Shown: positions 27,198 to 36,725, numbered from the stretch's first letter. The stretch: 64,000 nucleotides of DNA from Pseudomonas furukawaii (GCF_002355475.1 NZ_AP014862.1:5022001-5086000), one strand, 5' to 3'. The notes: a model not told the origin generated them from the sequence alone. Translations and numbers: made by a program.

Positions 27198-28058
27198 ATG
27201 AAAGCGCTGATGCTGGCAACAGACTTGTCCAATCGTTCCGATCGCGCAATGCGTCGCGCCGCCCGGTTGGCCCGGCAGTTCAGCTGCCCCTGGTTCATCC
27301 TCCACGTCGTGGACGAAGACCAGCCGCAGTTGCGGGTGGAACTGGAGCAGGAGCAGGTACGCCGCTACTTCAACGGCCAACTGGATTTCCTCACCGAGCT
27401 GGCCGGCCGGGCGCCGGAAATCTGGGTGGAAGTGGGCGACCCGGCCAAGCACATCGCCGACTGCACCCGCTGGGCGGATGTCGACCTGCTGGTGGCGGGC
27501 AGCCATCGCAAGAACCCGCTGCGGGACATCTTCGTCGGCACCACCCTGGAACGCCTGCTGCGCTCCAGCCACGTCCCGGTCCTGGTGGTCAATCGCGAGG
27601 CCGAGCGCGACTACCAGGCGCCCCTGCTGGCACTGGATTGCTCGCACGCTTCCGCCGAGGCGGTGCGCGCCGCCCACCAGCTGGGGCTGCTGCCGAAAGG
27701 CGGCGCCCGTGCCCTGCACGCCTTCGACCCCCTGGGCGGCCCCATGCTGATGGCCGCCGGTGCCGGCGTCATCCCCGGTGACTACAGCGCAGACGAGCGC
27801 CGCCGCGCCACCGAGGCCCTGGATGAGTTCCTGCTGCAGGAGGAGCTCGGCCCGGTGATCAGCCAGCGCCTGATCGAAGAGGGCCTGCCGATGACCGCCC
27901 TGCGTCGGGTGCTGGAACGTGAACCCGTGGACCTGCTGGTGATGGGGACTCGCGGCCTGACCGGCCTGAAGCGTGTGCTGATCGGCAGCGTGGCGGATGC
28001 CGCGCTGCGCGAGCTGGACTGCGACATCCTCGCGGTGCCGCCGCCCCTCCCCCACTGA
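27198..28058 (+). CDS. Universal stress protein with two Usp domains
   Basis: The 286-residue protein contains two UspA-like domains in tandem (residues about 1-140 and 150-285). ATP-loop-like segments are GSHRKNPLRDIFVGTTLERLLRSS and GTRGLTGLKRVLIGSVAD, both near G-2x-G-9x-G(S/T). CGGAG lies before the ATG at 27198. Such proteins respond to starvation or anaerobiosis. It is convergent with olsA, only 17 bp apart. Confidence 0.9.
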   Translation: MKALMLATDLSNRSDRAMRRAARLARQFSCPWFILHVVDEDQPQLRVELEQEQVRRYFNGQLDFLTELAGRAPEIWVEVGDPAKHIADCTRWADVDLLVAGSHRKNPLRDIFVGTTLERLLRSSHVPVLVVNREAERDYQAPLLALDCSHASAEAVRAAHQLGLLPKGGARALHAFDPLGGPMLMAAGAGVIPGDYSADERRRATEALDEFLLQEELGPVISQRLIEEGLPMTALRRVLEREPVDLLVMGTRGLTGLKRVLIGSVADAALRELDCDILAVPPPLPH

Positions 28059-28075
28059 GATTCTCGGCGCCGGCC

Positions 28076-28852
28076 TCAGGCGGCCAGCGCACCCTCGTCC
28101 TCGGACTCGCCGAAGAGCGCCCGTTCCACGGCGCCCTTCGCCTTGCGCGCCAGCAGGGTGCGGCCGAGCTCGCCGGCGGCGATGGGCTCCAGCAGCTGGA
28201 TTTCCACCTCCGCCACCTCGCTGCGCAGCACCCGCAGCAGGTGCGAAAGCAGGTCGTCGTCGCCGATGAAGGGCGCGATCTCGTCGCGCCGGCCATCCCG
28301 CAGGTAGCGGATGGCGACCGGTTGCACCGGCACCCCGGTGTCCACCGCGCTGGTCAGCAGGCGGCTGTGGAAGGTCTTCACCAGGCTGCCGTCGGTGGTG
28401 GTGCCTTCGGGGAAGATCAGCAGGTGCCGCCCCTCGCCCAGGTGCCGCGTCAACTGTTGCCCGACCAGCCCGCTGTCCCCCGATCCCCGGCGAATGAACA
28501 GGGTCCCGGCCTTGTGCGCCAGCCATCCCGCCACCGGCCAGGCACGCACCTCGGCCTTGGACAGGAAGGACAGGGGCGCCACGGCGCCGAGCAGGGGAAT
28601 ATCGGTCCAGGACACGTGGTTGCTGACCCAGAGCATCGGCCGATCCGGCACCTGGCCGCTGACCCGCACGCGAAATGGCAGGGCGCCGGCCAGGCGGGCG
28701 AGGAACCAGCGGGTCAGGCGTTGCCGGGTGGCCATCAGCCGATCTCGCCCCAGGCGCTCCAGCACGCTGACCCAGGCCGCCAGGGCCAGGCCCAGTCCGA
28801 GCACCGCCAGCAGGCGGGCGACACGCAGGTGGAACCGCAGGGACTTGCCCAT
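28076..28852 (-). CDS. olsA: Lyso-ornithine lipid O-acyltransferase OlsA (PlsC family)
   Basis: OlsA adds the second acyl chain to lyso-ornithine lipid. The protein (258 aa) has an N-terminal hydrophobic region and a PlsC domain with the acyltransferase HX4D motif (SNHVSWTDIPLL) and the IFPEGTTTDG motif. The start at 28852 lies 7 nt after olsB, so they are one operon. Ornithine lipids replace phospholipids under phosphate limitation in P. aeruginosa, where the same olsBA pair is found. A general lysophosphatidate acyltransferase role is an alternative. Confidence 0.85.
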   Translation of the reverse strand: MGKSLRFHLRVARLLAVLGLGLALAAWVSVLERLGRDRLMATRQRLTRWFLARLAGALPFRVRVSGQVPDRPMLWVSNHVSWTDIPLLGAVAPLSFLSKAEVRAWPVAGWLAHKAGTLFIRRGSGDSGLVGQQLTRHLGEGRHLLIFPEGTTTDGSLVKTFHSRLLTSAVDTGVPVQPVAIRYLRDGRRDEIAPFIGDDDLLSHLLRVLRSEVAEVEIQLLEPIAAGELGRTLLARKAKGAVERALFGESEDEGALAA

Positions 28853-28859
28853 GCCGGCC

Positions 28860-29630
28860 TCAGACCGCGGCCTTGAAGTGACGGGCATAGCGCGGGCAGA
28901 GCTCGTCGCGCTTGAGCAGGATGAACACGTCGGCCACCTGGAAGTCCGGGTCCCAGCAAGGCTCGCCGCAGACCTTGGCGCCCAGGCGCATGTAGGCCTT
29001 GAGCAACGGCGGCATTTCGGTGATCACATTGCCCGGCAGCTCCAGGTCCGGCAGCGGGTTCTTCGGCTCGGCGCGCAGGTGTTCGGTGCACAGGTGACGC
29101 TCCCGCAGGCGCTGCATGATGGCCTGGGCCTGGATGCCGCCGTCCTGCATGGGGATGCTGGCGCAGCCCATCAGGTAGCGGTAGCCGCCCTGGTTGAGCA
29201 CCTCGGCCAGTTCGCCCCAGAGCACGGCGATGGTGGCGCCGTTGCGGTAGGCGGGGTCGACGCAGGTGCGGCCGATCTCCAGCACCGGCCCCTGCAGCTC
29301 GCCCAGGCCGTGGAGGCTGAATTCCTCCTCGCTGTAGAAACGCCCGAGATCGCGGGCCGCCTGGTGGTCCAGCAGGCGGGTGGTGGCCACCAGGTCGCCG
29401 CTGTCCAGGTCGCGCACGCCGATGTGCTGGCAGTGCGGGTCGTAGTCGTCCATGTCCAGGCCGAACTCGGCACCCTTCAACTTGGCGTCGAACTCCGCGC
29501 TGAACACGCGGAAGCGCAGGGCCTGGGCTTCACGCAGGGCCGCGACACCTTCCAGGCGTTCGGCCTGCAGGCGGCGAGGGCTTTTCCCGTGGGGTGCGAC
29601 GGCGTCGCGGGTCAGGGCGATCTGAGTCAT
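28860..29630 (-). CDS. olsB: L-ornithine N-alpha-acyltransferase OlsB
   Basis: OlsB (256 aa) makes 3-hydroxyacyl ornithine from ornithine and acyl-ACP, the first step of ornithine-lipid synthesis. The sequence has the GNAT-like fold of the family ([51 protein letters not shown]). The gene precedes olsA by 7 nt and is divergent from the acyl-CoA-dehydrogenase-like gene. Phosphate control is suggested by 11-bp-spaced repeats upstream (29711-29749). Confidence 0.88.
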   Translation of the reverse strand: MTQIALTRDAVAPHGKSPRRLQAERLEGVAALREAQALRFRVFSAEFDAKLKGAEFGLDMDDYDPHCQHIGVRDLDSGDLVATTRLLDHQAARDLGRFYSEEEFSLHGLGELQGPVLEIGRTCVDPAYRNGATIAVLWGELAEVLNQGGYRYLMGCASIPMQDGGIQAQAIMQRLRERHLCTEHLRAEPKNPLPDLELPGNVITEMPPLLKAYMRLGAKVCGEPCWDPDFQVADVFILLKRDELCPRYARHFKAAV

Positions 29631-29710
29631 GAATAAGCCTCCCTAGGCCGGCTCGATCCCGGTTGCAGCCGGACGATCTTGTTGTGCAAGCTCAGGCTAG
29701 GTAGACCCGG

Positions 29711-29749
29711 TGTCACGCCCGTGACGATCCGGTGATCCTTCCATGACAG
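29711..29749 (-). promoter_or_regulatory. PhoB-box-like direct repeats upstream of olsB
   Basis: Read toward olsB, the region contains CTGTCAT and then GATCAC, GTCAC and GTGAC motifs at 11-bp steps. PhoB binds tandem 11-bp repeats of CTGTCAT-N4, so this fits a degenerate Pho box. Only the first half-site matches well; the others share TCA(C/T) only. Confidence 0.45.
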
Positions 29750-29768
29750 CCCCCGAGGAGCCCCACCG

Positions 29769-30656
29769 ATGCCCTGGCCACGCCTGCTCGAAGCCGCCCC
29801 CCGCCTGCCCGCCAGCCCCGCCGTGGATGACTGGTACGGTGCCCTGCTGGACCGCCTGGGCGAGGTCACGCCCTTCGAACTGGCGGTCCTCGGTGGCCGC
29901 CTCGCGCCCACGCCGGGCCTGGCCTTCCTCGCCGGCTACCAGGGTGCGTTGCGCCTGCTCTGGCCGTCGGCGCCGCTGAGCCTGGGCGCCCTCTGCGTCA
30001 CGGAAAACCGCAGCGTGCGCCCCGCCGACCAACGGACCCGCCTGGATGGCCTGGCGCTCACCGGCCGCAAGGATTTCGTCACCGCCGGCACCGCCGCCGA
30101 CTGGCTGCTGGTGGCGGCCCGGGACGAAGCCGAAGGAGAGCCGCCGCGCATGGTCCTGGCCGTGGTGCGCAACGGGGATCCGGGCGTCCGCCTGGAGGCC
30201 CTGCCGGCGCTGGCGCTGATGCCCGATGTGCCCCATGCCCGCCTGCACCTGGAGGCGGCCCATTGCGAACGCCTCGCCGGCGACGGCTGGGATGCCTATG
30301 TGAAGCCGTTCCGCAGCCTCGAGGACCTGCACGTGCTCGCCGCCATCACCGGCTGGCTCTACGGCGTGGGCCGCGACAGCGGCTGGCCCCGCCCCCTGCA
30401 ACTGCGCCTGCTGGCCCTGCTCGGCAGCGCCGCCGAGGTCACCCGCCAGTGCGCCACCTCCGCGGTGATGCATCTGTTGCTCGCGGGCCTGTTCGAGTCG
30501 TTCAAGGCCCTGAAGCCCGAACTCGATTCCGCCTTCGCCGCCGGCCCGGCGGAATGGGCGGACCTGTGGCGAAGGGACCAGGGCCTGCTGGAGATCGCCA
30601 ACGGCGCGCGGGTCAAGCGCCTGGAGAACGCGCTGACCGCCCTGGGCCTCGCTTGA
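29769..30656 (+). CDS. Acyl-CoA dehydrogenase-like protein (short form)
   Basis: The 295-residue protein resembles part of acyl-CoA dehydrogenases. The beta-domain segment LDGLALTGRKDFVTAGTAADWLLVAARDE is typical, followed by a helical C-terminal part. The usual N-terminal helical domain is reduced and no clear catalytic Glu can be placed, so enzyme activity is uncertain. CGAGGAG precedes the start. It is divergent from olsB, sharing a 138-bp control region, which may link it to the same condition. Confidence 0.7.
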   Translation: MPWPRLLEAAPRLPASPAVDDWYGALLDRLGEVTPFELAVLGGRLAPTPGLAFLAGYQGALRLLWPSAPLSLGALCVTENRSVRPADQRTRLDGLALTGRKDFVTAGTAADWLLVAARDEAEGEPPRMVLAVVRNGDPGVRLEALPALALMPDVPHARLHLEAAHCERLAGDGWDAYVKPFRSLEDLHVLAAITGWLYGVGRDSGWPRPLQLRLLALLGSAAEVTRQCATSAVMHLLLAGLFESFKALKPELDSAFAAGPAEWADLWRRDQGLLEIANGARVKRLENALTALGLA

Positions 30657-30799
30657 TCGGCAGCCACGGACAGACGTCCTCTCCCCCTGGGAGAGGGAAG
30701 CCGGAGCCGGCACGATGAGCGACCTGGGTTGATCCACGTCAGGACGTCACTGTGCGAAATGACTTACATGTGAACGCCGCACTTCCTACAGAGATTGCC

Positions 30800-31585
30800 A
30801 TGCGTCGCGACCCCATCGTGCTGTTCGACAACGGCACCCATCAATGCCTGATGTTCGACGACCTGGTCAGCGGCGATGGCGTGCAATCCAACCAGTTCCT
30901 CATCACCGACCACGACCAGTACCTGCTGCTGGACCCGGGCGGCGACCTGACCTACACGCCCCTGTCCCTGGAGCTGTCCAAGCGCATGCCGGTGCAGGAC
31001 CTCACCTACATCTTCGCCTCGCACCAGGACCCGGACATCATCGCCTCCCTGGACAAGTGGCTGCTGCACACCCGCGCGCGGGTCATCTGCTCCAAGCTCT
31101 GGGCCCGCTTCCTGCCCCACCTCACCGCCAACTACCTGGCCATCAGCCATGGCATCTCCACCTACGACCGCATCATCGCCCTGCCCGACCGGGGCGACTC
31201 CATCAGCCTCGGGCACTGCGAACTCAAGGCCGTCCCGGCGCACTTCCTCCACTCGGTCGGCAACTTCCAGCTCTACGACCCGGTGAGCCGCATCCTCTTC
31301 TCCGGCGACATGGGCGCCTCCCTGGTGGACGACGCCAACCCCGTGCGGGACTTCGTCAACCACGTGCCGAACATGGAAGGTTTCCACCGCCGCTACATGG
31401 CCAGCAACAAGGTCTGCCGGCTCTGGGCCAGCATGGTGCGGGGCATGGACGTGGACATGATCGTGCCCCAGCACGGCCGCCCCTTCGTCGGCCAGGAAAT
31501 GATCAGCGCCTTCCTCTACTGGATCGAGAACCTGGAATGCGGCATCGACCTGATGGGGCCGGACGACTACCGGCTGCCGCGCTGA
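30800..31585 (+). CDS. ODP-type metallo-beta-lactamase-fold protein
   Basis: The protein (261 aa) has the MBL fold of the ODP/flavodiiron group without a flavodoxin domain. Metal-site segments are SHQDPDIIASLDKW (normally HxHxDH or HxExDH), AHFLHSVGNF, SGDMGASL and PQHGRPF. The ODP domain of some bacteria binds oxygen at a di-iron site and serves as a sensor. The start ATG at 30800 is preferred to a GTG at 30752. It stands alone and ends before a hairpin at 31599-31619. Confidence 0.8.
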   Translation: MRRDPIVLFDNGTHQCLMFDDLVSGDGVQSNQFLITDHDQYLLLDPGGDLTYTPLSLELSKRMPVQDLTYIFASHQDPDIIASLDKWLLHTRARVICSKLWARFLPHLTANYLAISHGISTYDRIIALPDRGDSISLGHCELKAVPAHFLHSVGNFQLYDPVSRILFSGDMGASLVDDANPVRDFVNHVPNMEGFHRRYMASNKVCRLWASMVRGMDVDMIVPQHGRPFVGQEMISAFLYWIENLECGIDLMGPDDYRLPR

Positions 31586-31789
31586 ACTGACCTGACACGC
31601 CACGACCACAGGTCGTGGCCGCGCCATGGGGAAACGCCTCATGGCCCGGCCTGCAAGGCCTCGGGCACCCCGCTCGGCCCCCGGGTTCCACCCTGCGGAA
31701 CCACCTTCGATTGTCCTCCGCCCGCCCACGCGGTTAGCTGATGGCCAGCCGCGAACGCGGTCGCTGAATCAACGAGGAGAACAAGAACA

Positions 31790-33001
31790 ATGTCCCGTTT
31801 CGCACAGATTCAAGCCTGGCTGGAGGACATCGCCGCCGATCTCAGGGCGCTGCGCCAGGACATCCACGCCCACCCGGAGCTGGGTTTCGAGGAGCAGCGC
31901 ACCGCCGCCCTGGTGGCCCGCCTGCTGGGGGAGTGGGGCTACGAGGTGCACACCGGCATCGGCCGCACCGGGGTGGTCGGGGTGCTGCGCAATGGCGACG
32001 CCGGGCGTGGCCTGGGGCTGCGCGCCGACATGGATGCGCTGCCCATAGTCGAAGCCACGGGCCTGTCCTACAGCAGTTGCCACGCCGGTCGCATGCACGC
32101 CTGCGGCCATGACGGCCACACCGTGATGCTGTTGGGGGCCGCACGCTACCTGGCGGCGACACGCCGCTTCGAAGGCACCCTCAACCTCATCTTCCAGCCC
32201 GCCGAAGAAGGCCAGGGCGGCGCCGAGGCCATGCTCGCCGACGGCCTGCTGGAACGCTTCCCCTGCCAGGCCCTGTTCGGCATGCACAACATGCCGGGCA
32301 TGGAGACCGGGCACCTGTGCTTCCGTGAAGGTCCGCTGATGGCCTCCCAGGACCTGCTGGACGTGACCCTGGAGGGCGTCGGCAGCCACGGCTCCACCCC
32401 TCACCTCGCGGTCGACCCGCTGGTGGCCGCCGCCAGCGCCGTGATGGCCCTGCAGACCGTGGTGGGACGCAACGTCGACCCGCAGCAGGCGGCGGTGGTC
32501 ACCGTCGGCGCCCTGCAGGCCGGCGAAGCGGCCAACGTGATTCCCCAGAGCGCGCTGCTGCGCCTGAGCCTGCGCGCCCTCGACCCCAGGGTGCGCGAGC
32601 AGGTGCTCGAACGGGTCCAGGCCATCATCCGCCTGCAGGCGGAAAGCTACGGATGCCGCGCCAGCATCCAGCACCGCCCGGCCTATCCGGTGCTGGAGAA
32701 CAGCGGCGCGGAGACCGCGTTCGCCCGTCAGGTCGCCGAAGCCCTGGCCGGCCCCGGGCAGGTGCAGGACGCCCCGATGGTGATGGGCAGCGAGGACTTC
32801 GCCTGGATGCTCCAGCGCTGCCCCGGCAGCTACCTCTTCATCGGCAATGGCGCCGAGCCCGACCGGCCGATGGTCCATAACCCCGGATACGACTTCAACG
32901 ACGAGATCCTGGTACGCGGCGCCGCGTACTGGGCCGCGCTGGCGGAAACCTGGCTGCAGGACACCGCCACGCCTTCCCAGGCCCCTGCCACTGCCCACTG
33001 A
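31790..33001 (+). CDS. M20 family amidohydrolase (hippurate hydrolase-like)
   Basis: A zinc peptidase-fold hydrolase (403 aa) of the M20D amidohydrolase group. Metal residues sit in HACGHDGHT (Cys/His), PAEEG (Glu), MHNMPG (His) and VHNPGYDFND (His). Substrates are N-acyl amino acids such as hippurate or indole-acetyl amino acids. GAGGAG precedes the start. It is the first gene of a same-strand cluster with an MHS transporter, an amidase, an IclR regulator and an OprD porin, so it may release an amino acid or amine from the imported compound. Confidence 0.9.
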   Translation: MSRFAQIQAWLEDIAADLRALRQDIHAHPELGFEEQRTAALVARLLGEWGYEVHTGIGRTGVVGVLRNGDAGRGLGLRADMDALPIVEATGLSYSSCHAGRMHACGHDGHTVMLLGAARYLAATRRFEGTLNLIFQPAEEGQGGAEAMLADGLLERFPCQALFGMHNMPGMETGHLCFREGPLMASQDLLDVTLEGVGSHGSTPHLAVDPLVAAASAVMALQTVVGRNVDPQQAAVVTVGALQAGEAANVIPQSALLRLSLRALDPRVREQVLERVQAIIRLQAESYGCRASIQHRPAYPVLENSGAETAFARQVAEALAGPGQVQDAPMVMGSEDFAWMLQRCPGSYLFIGNGAEPDRPMVHNPGYDFNDEILVRGAAYWAALAETWLQDTATPSQAPATAH

Positions 33002-33061
33002 CGAACCGGGCGCAGCACCGAGCGCCTGAGCCCCCACCGTCCAGATTCCCGGAGAGACCCC

Positions 33062-34390
33062 ATGCACGCTTCCCCGAGCGGGACCTCGCGTACCCGCCAG
33101 GTCACCGCCGCCGTCATCGGCAACGCCCTCGAGTGGTACGACTTCATCGTCTACGGCTTCCTGTCGAGCATCATCGCCCGGCTGTTCTTCCCCTCCGACA
33201 GCGAATACGCCTCGCTGCTGATGGCCCTGGCCACCTTCGGCGTCGGCTTCTTCATGCGCCCGGTGGGCGGGGTCCTGCTGGGGCTCTATGCCGACCGCAA
33301 GGGCCGCAAGGCCGCCATGCAACTGATCATCCTGCTGATGACCGTCGCGATCGCCATGATCGCCTTCGCCCCGGACTACACCGCCATCGGCCTGGGCGCG
33401 CCCCTGCTGATCGTGGTGGCGCGGATGCTCCAGGGCTTCGCCACCGGCGGGGAATACGCCAGCGCCACCGCCTTCCTGGTGGAGGCCGCGCCCGCCGACC
33501 GTCGCGGCCTGTACGGCGCCTGGCAGCTGTTCGGCCAGTGCCTGGCGGTGTTCGCCGGCTCGGGCATGGGCGCCCTGGTCACCCACACCCTGGCGCCCGA
33601 GGCACTGGACAGCTGGGGCTGGCGCCTGCCCTTCATCCTCGGCCTGCTGATCGGCCCGGTGGGCCTGTGGATGCGCCGCCACATGGAGGAGACCGAAGCC
33701 TTCCTCGAATCCCGCGAGGCCCAGCGGGGCGAGCCCATCGGCTTCGGCCGCATGCTGCGGGAGAACCGTCGCGCGGTGGCGGTCACCCTCGGCGCGACCA
33801 TCACCGGCACCGTGGCCTTCTACGTGGTGCTGGTGAACATGCCCACCTTCGCCCACAAGCAACTGGGCCTGCCGCTGGACCAGGTCTTCATGGTGCAGAT
33901 GGCGGCGGTGGCCCTGATGACCCTGGTGATCCCCTTCGCCGGCGCCCTCTCCGACCGCCTGGGGCGACGCCCCGTGCTGCTGGTGGGCAACCTGGTCTTC
34001 CTGGTCATCGTCTATCCCCTGTTCACCTGGGTGGCTGCGGCCCCGAGCCTGGAGCGCCTGCTGGCCATGCAGCTGCTGCTCTGCGCCACCATCGGCGTGA
34101 TCTACGGCCCCGCACCGACCGCCGCCTCGGAGCAGTTCCCCACCGCCGTGCGTTCCACCGGCCTCGCCCTGTCGAACAACCTCGGGGTCATGCTGTTCGG
34201 CGGCTTCGCCCCCTTCATCGTCACCTGGCTGACCAAGACCACCGGCAACCCGGTCGCCCCGGCCTATTACGTGCTGTTCGCCGCCGTCATCGGCCTGGTG
34301 TCGGTCTGGTTCTTCCGCGAGGGCGCCCCCGCCGCCCTGGAACGCCAGGCCAGACGCCAGGTCACCTCCCAGACTGCCCGGAGCCTTTGA
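33062..34390 (+). CDS. MFS transporter, metabolite:H+ symporter (MHS) family
   Basis: The 442-residue protein has 12 predicted membrane segments and the MHS/ProP-like start GNALEWYDFIVYGFLSS, with RPVGGVLLGLYADRKGRK and DRLGRRPVL loops. MHS members import organic acids, betaine or aromatic acids with protons. The gene lies 60 nt after the amidohydrolase, and the amidase begins directly after its stop (TGAATG). It is the likely inner-membrane importer of the cluster, paired with the porin at 36.9 kb. Confidence 0.92.
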   Translation: MHASPSGTSRTRQVTAAVIGNALEWYDFIVYGFLSSIIARLFFPSDSEYASLLMALATFGVGFFMRPVGGVLLGLYADRKGRKAAMQLIILLMTVAIAMIAFAPDYTAIGLGAPLLIVVARMLQGFATGGEYASATAFLVEAAPADRRGLYGAWQLFGQCLAVFAGSGMGALVTHTLAPEALDSWGWRLPFILGLLIGPVGLWMRRHMEETEAFLESREAQRGEPIGFGRMLRENRRAVAVTLGATITGTVAFYVVLVNMPTFAHKQLGLPLDQVFMVQMAAVALMTLVIPFAGALSDRLGRRPVLLVGNLVFLVIVYPLFTWVAAAPSLERLLAMQLLLCATIGVIYGPAPTAASEQFPTAVRSTGLALSNNLGVMLFGGFAPFIVTWLTKTTGNPVAPAYYVLFAAVIGLVSVWFFREGAPAALERQARRQVTSQTARSL

Positions 34391-35872
34391 ATGACCCGAT
34401 TCGAATCCACCCCCGCACTCGTCTCGCTGGAGCGGGAGATCGTCGCCCTCGACGCCCTGCCGCTGTCCGAGGCGATCCGTACCCGCCAGTTGTCCTGCCG
34501 CGAAGTGATGCAGGCCTACCTGGAACAGATCGACCGGCTCAACCCCAAGGTCAACGCCCTGGTGTCCCTGCGGCCACCGGAGGTGCTGCTGGACGAGGCC
34601 GAGGAGCGCGATCGCCAGTTGGCCCGGGGCGAATGGCTCGGCTGGATGCACGGCATGCCCCAGGCGGTGAAGGACATGGCCGCCTGCGCCGGCCTGCCCA
34701 CCAGCATGGGCTCGCCGCTGTTCGCCGGGCAGGTGGCCCGCCACGACGCCATCGCCGTGTCCCGGGTACGGGACGCCGGCGCCCTGTTCGTCGGCAAGAC
34801 CAACGTGCCGGAGTTCGGCCTGGGCTCCCACACCTACAACAGCGTCTTCGGCACCACCGGCAACGCCTACGACCCCGGCCTCTGCGCCGGGGGCAGCAGC
34901 GGAGGCGCCGCCACAGCCCTGGCGCTGCGCATGCTGCCGGTGGCCGATGGCAGCGACATGATGGGCTCCCTGCGCAACCCGGCCGCGTTCAACAACCTCT
35001 ACGGCCTGCGTCCCTCCCTGGGCCGCGTGCCCTTCGGCCCCACGCCCGAGCTGTTCGCCCAGCAACTGGCCACCGAGGGCCCCATGGGCCGCAGCGTCGC
35101 CGATGTCGCCGCCCTGTTGCAGACCCAGGCCGGCCGCCATCGCGCCGCGCCCCTGGCCCTCGGCGGCACCAGCGACCTGGCCGGTCCGCTGGTGCGTGAC
35201 GTCAGGGGCAAGCGCATCGGCTGGCTCGGCGACCTGGGCGGCCACCTGCCCATGGAGCCGGGGCTGCTGGCCCTCTGCGAAAACGCCCTGGCGGACTTCC
35301 GCACCCTGGGTTGCGAGGTGGAGCACTGCCTGCCGGACTACGACCCGGAACGCCTCTGGCGCTGCTGGCTGGTGCATCGCGCCTGGCTGGTGGCCGGCAG
35401 CCTCGCGCCCGCCTACGCCGATCCGTCCCAGCGTGCCCTGCTCAAGCCCGAGGCCCGCTGGGAGGTGGAGTGCGGCCAGCGCCTCAGCGCCGGGGAGGTG
35501 TTCCAGGCCACACTGGACCGCAGCGACTGGTACCGCGCCCTGGACCGGCTGTTCCTGCGTTACGACTACCTGCTACTGCCCAGTGCACAGGTGTTTCCAT
35601 TCGAGGCATCGCTGCACTGGCCGAAGACGATCGCCGGGCGGGACATGGACAGCTACCACCGCTGGATGGAGGTGACGATCGGCGCCACCCTGGCCGGCCT
35701 CCCGGCCATGAGCGTACCGGTGGGCTTCAATCCCGCCGGCCTGCCCATGGGGCTGCAGATCATCGGCCCCGCCCAGGCGGACCTCGCGGTGCTGCAACTG
35801 GCCTACGCCCATGAGCAGCTCACCCAGTGGGTCCGAAACTGCCCGCCACCGCTGGTCGGAGCCGCGCCATGA
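34391..35872 (+). CDS. Amidase (amidase signature family)
   Basis: The 493-residue protein is an amidase-signature enzyme. The catalytic Lys lies in AVKDMAACAG near residue 93 and the Ser-cisSer-Ser region in CAGGSSGGAATALAL near residue 168, with ADGSDMMGSLRNPAAF after it. It hydrolyses a carboxamide, with unknown substrate. Its ATG abuts the MFS stop codon. Together with the M20 enzyme the cluster holds two amide hydrolases, suggesting stepwise breakdown of a compound with more than one amide bond. Confidence 0.92.
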   Translation: MTRFESTPALVSLEREIVALDALPLSEAIRTRQLSCREVMQAYLEQIDRLNPKVNALVSLRPPEVLLDEAEERDRQLARGEWLGWMHGMPQAVKDMAACAGLPTSMGSPLFAGQVARHDAIAVSRVRDAGALFVGKTNVPEFGLGSHTYNSVFGTTGNAYDPGLCAGGSSGGAATALALRMLPVADGSDMMGSLRNPAAFNNLYGLRPSLGRVPFGPTPELFAQQLATEGPMGRSVADVAALLQTQAGRHRAAPLALGGTSDLAGPLVRDVRGKRIGWLGDLGGHLPMEPGLLALCENALADFRTLGCEVEHCLPDYDPERLWRCWLVHRAWLVAGSLAPAYADPSQRALLKPEARWEVECGQRLSAGEVFQATLDRSDWYRALDRLFLRYDYLLLPSAQVFPFEASLHWPKTIAGRDMDSYHRWMEVTIGATLAGLPAMSVPVGFNPAGLPMGLQIIGPAQADLAVLQLAYAHEQLTQWVRNCPPPLVGAAP

Positions 35873-35954
35873 GCGGCTAGCCCAATCGGTGCATCGGGTC
35901 CGTATCTTGCTAAATCCCGCCGCTGATCCCGGCGGGTGTGGTGTGGAGACGGAT

Positions 35955-36725
35955 ATGCAAGCGAGAGACGAAAGCGGCACGGTGCGCTCGGTGGAACGCG
36001 CGCTGAGCATTGTCGAACTGCTGGGAGAACACGATTCCCTGGGGCTGGAGGAGCTGCATTACCTCACCGGGCTGCCGAAGGCCACGGTGTCGAGGCTGCT
36101 GCACACCCTCCAGGACCGGGGCTGGCTGTACCGGGGCCTCTGCGACCGGCGTTACCGGCTCTCGGCACGGCGCCTGTTCGGCGACCCGGAGCTGCGCTTC
36201 TCCCGGCACCTGGTGGAGCAGGCCTCGCCCCTGCTCAAGGAGCTGTCCGAGCACACCGGGCTGGTGACGGACCTGTCGTCCTTCGACGGCCAGGATCTGC
36301 TGGTGGTGGAGAGTTCGGTTCCCGAGGTCCTGCGCAAACGCTACCCCAACAACCGCCTGGTGATGGGGCTCAAGGCCAGCCTGTTCTACTCGGCCATGGG
36401 CAAGGCCTGCCTGGCGGAGCTGGACGAGGAACACGCCCGGCGCCTCGCCGTGCGCCACCGCCTCTGTAGCGACGACCTGCTGCGCGTCCAGCAGCAGGCG
36501 TTCAACCAGGGCTTTGGCGAGCGCACGGAAGGCTCCTGGGAGTACGCGGTGCGCCTGCCCTTCCTGATCCGGGCCGTGGCCCTGCCGGTGCGCAGCCAGG
36601 GCAGGGTGGTGGGCAGCATGGCGCTGCAGTGGCCCCGCGACGAGCACAGCGTGAGCAGCGTGCGTCGCCGGTACCTGGACAACCTGGCGGAGACCATCAG
36701 CCGGTTGCAGCACCGCCTGGATTGA
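35955..36725 (+). CDS. IclR family transcriptional regulator
   Basis: The protein (256 aa) has an N-terminal winged helix (SVERALSIVELLGEH, LPKATVSRLLHTLQDRGWLYR) and a C-terminal IclR effector domain (about 80-250). GGAG lies 8 nt before ATG 35955; an open frame upstream overlaps the amidase gene and is unlikely coding. It is the only regulator in the 31.8-38.2 kb cluster, so it probably controls the cluster in response to its substrate. Confidence 0.9.
   Translation: MQARDESGTVRSVERALSIVELLGEHDSLGLEELHYLTGLPKATVSRLLHTLQDRGWLYRGLCDRRYRLSARRLFGDPELRFSRHLVEQASPLLKELSEHTGLVTDLSSFDGQDLLVVESSVPEVLRKRYPNNRLVMGLKASLFYSAMGKACLAELDEEHARRLAVRHRLCSDDLLRVQQQAFNQGFGERTEGSWEYAVRLPFLIRAVALPVRSQGRVVGSMALQWPRDEHSVSSVRRRYLDNLAETISRLQHRLD

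Noticed and set aside
31769-35377. A 1202-codon open frame antisense to the amidohydrolase-MFS-amidase genes
   Set aside because: It lies opposite three well-supported genes and is rich in His, Gln and Gly, as expected for a stop-free antisense frame in high-GC codon usage.
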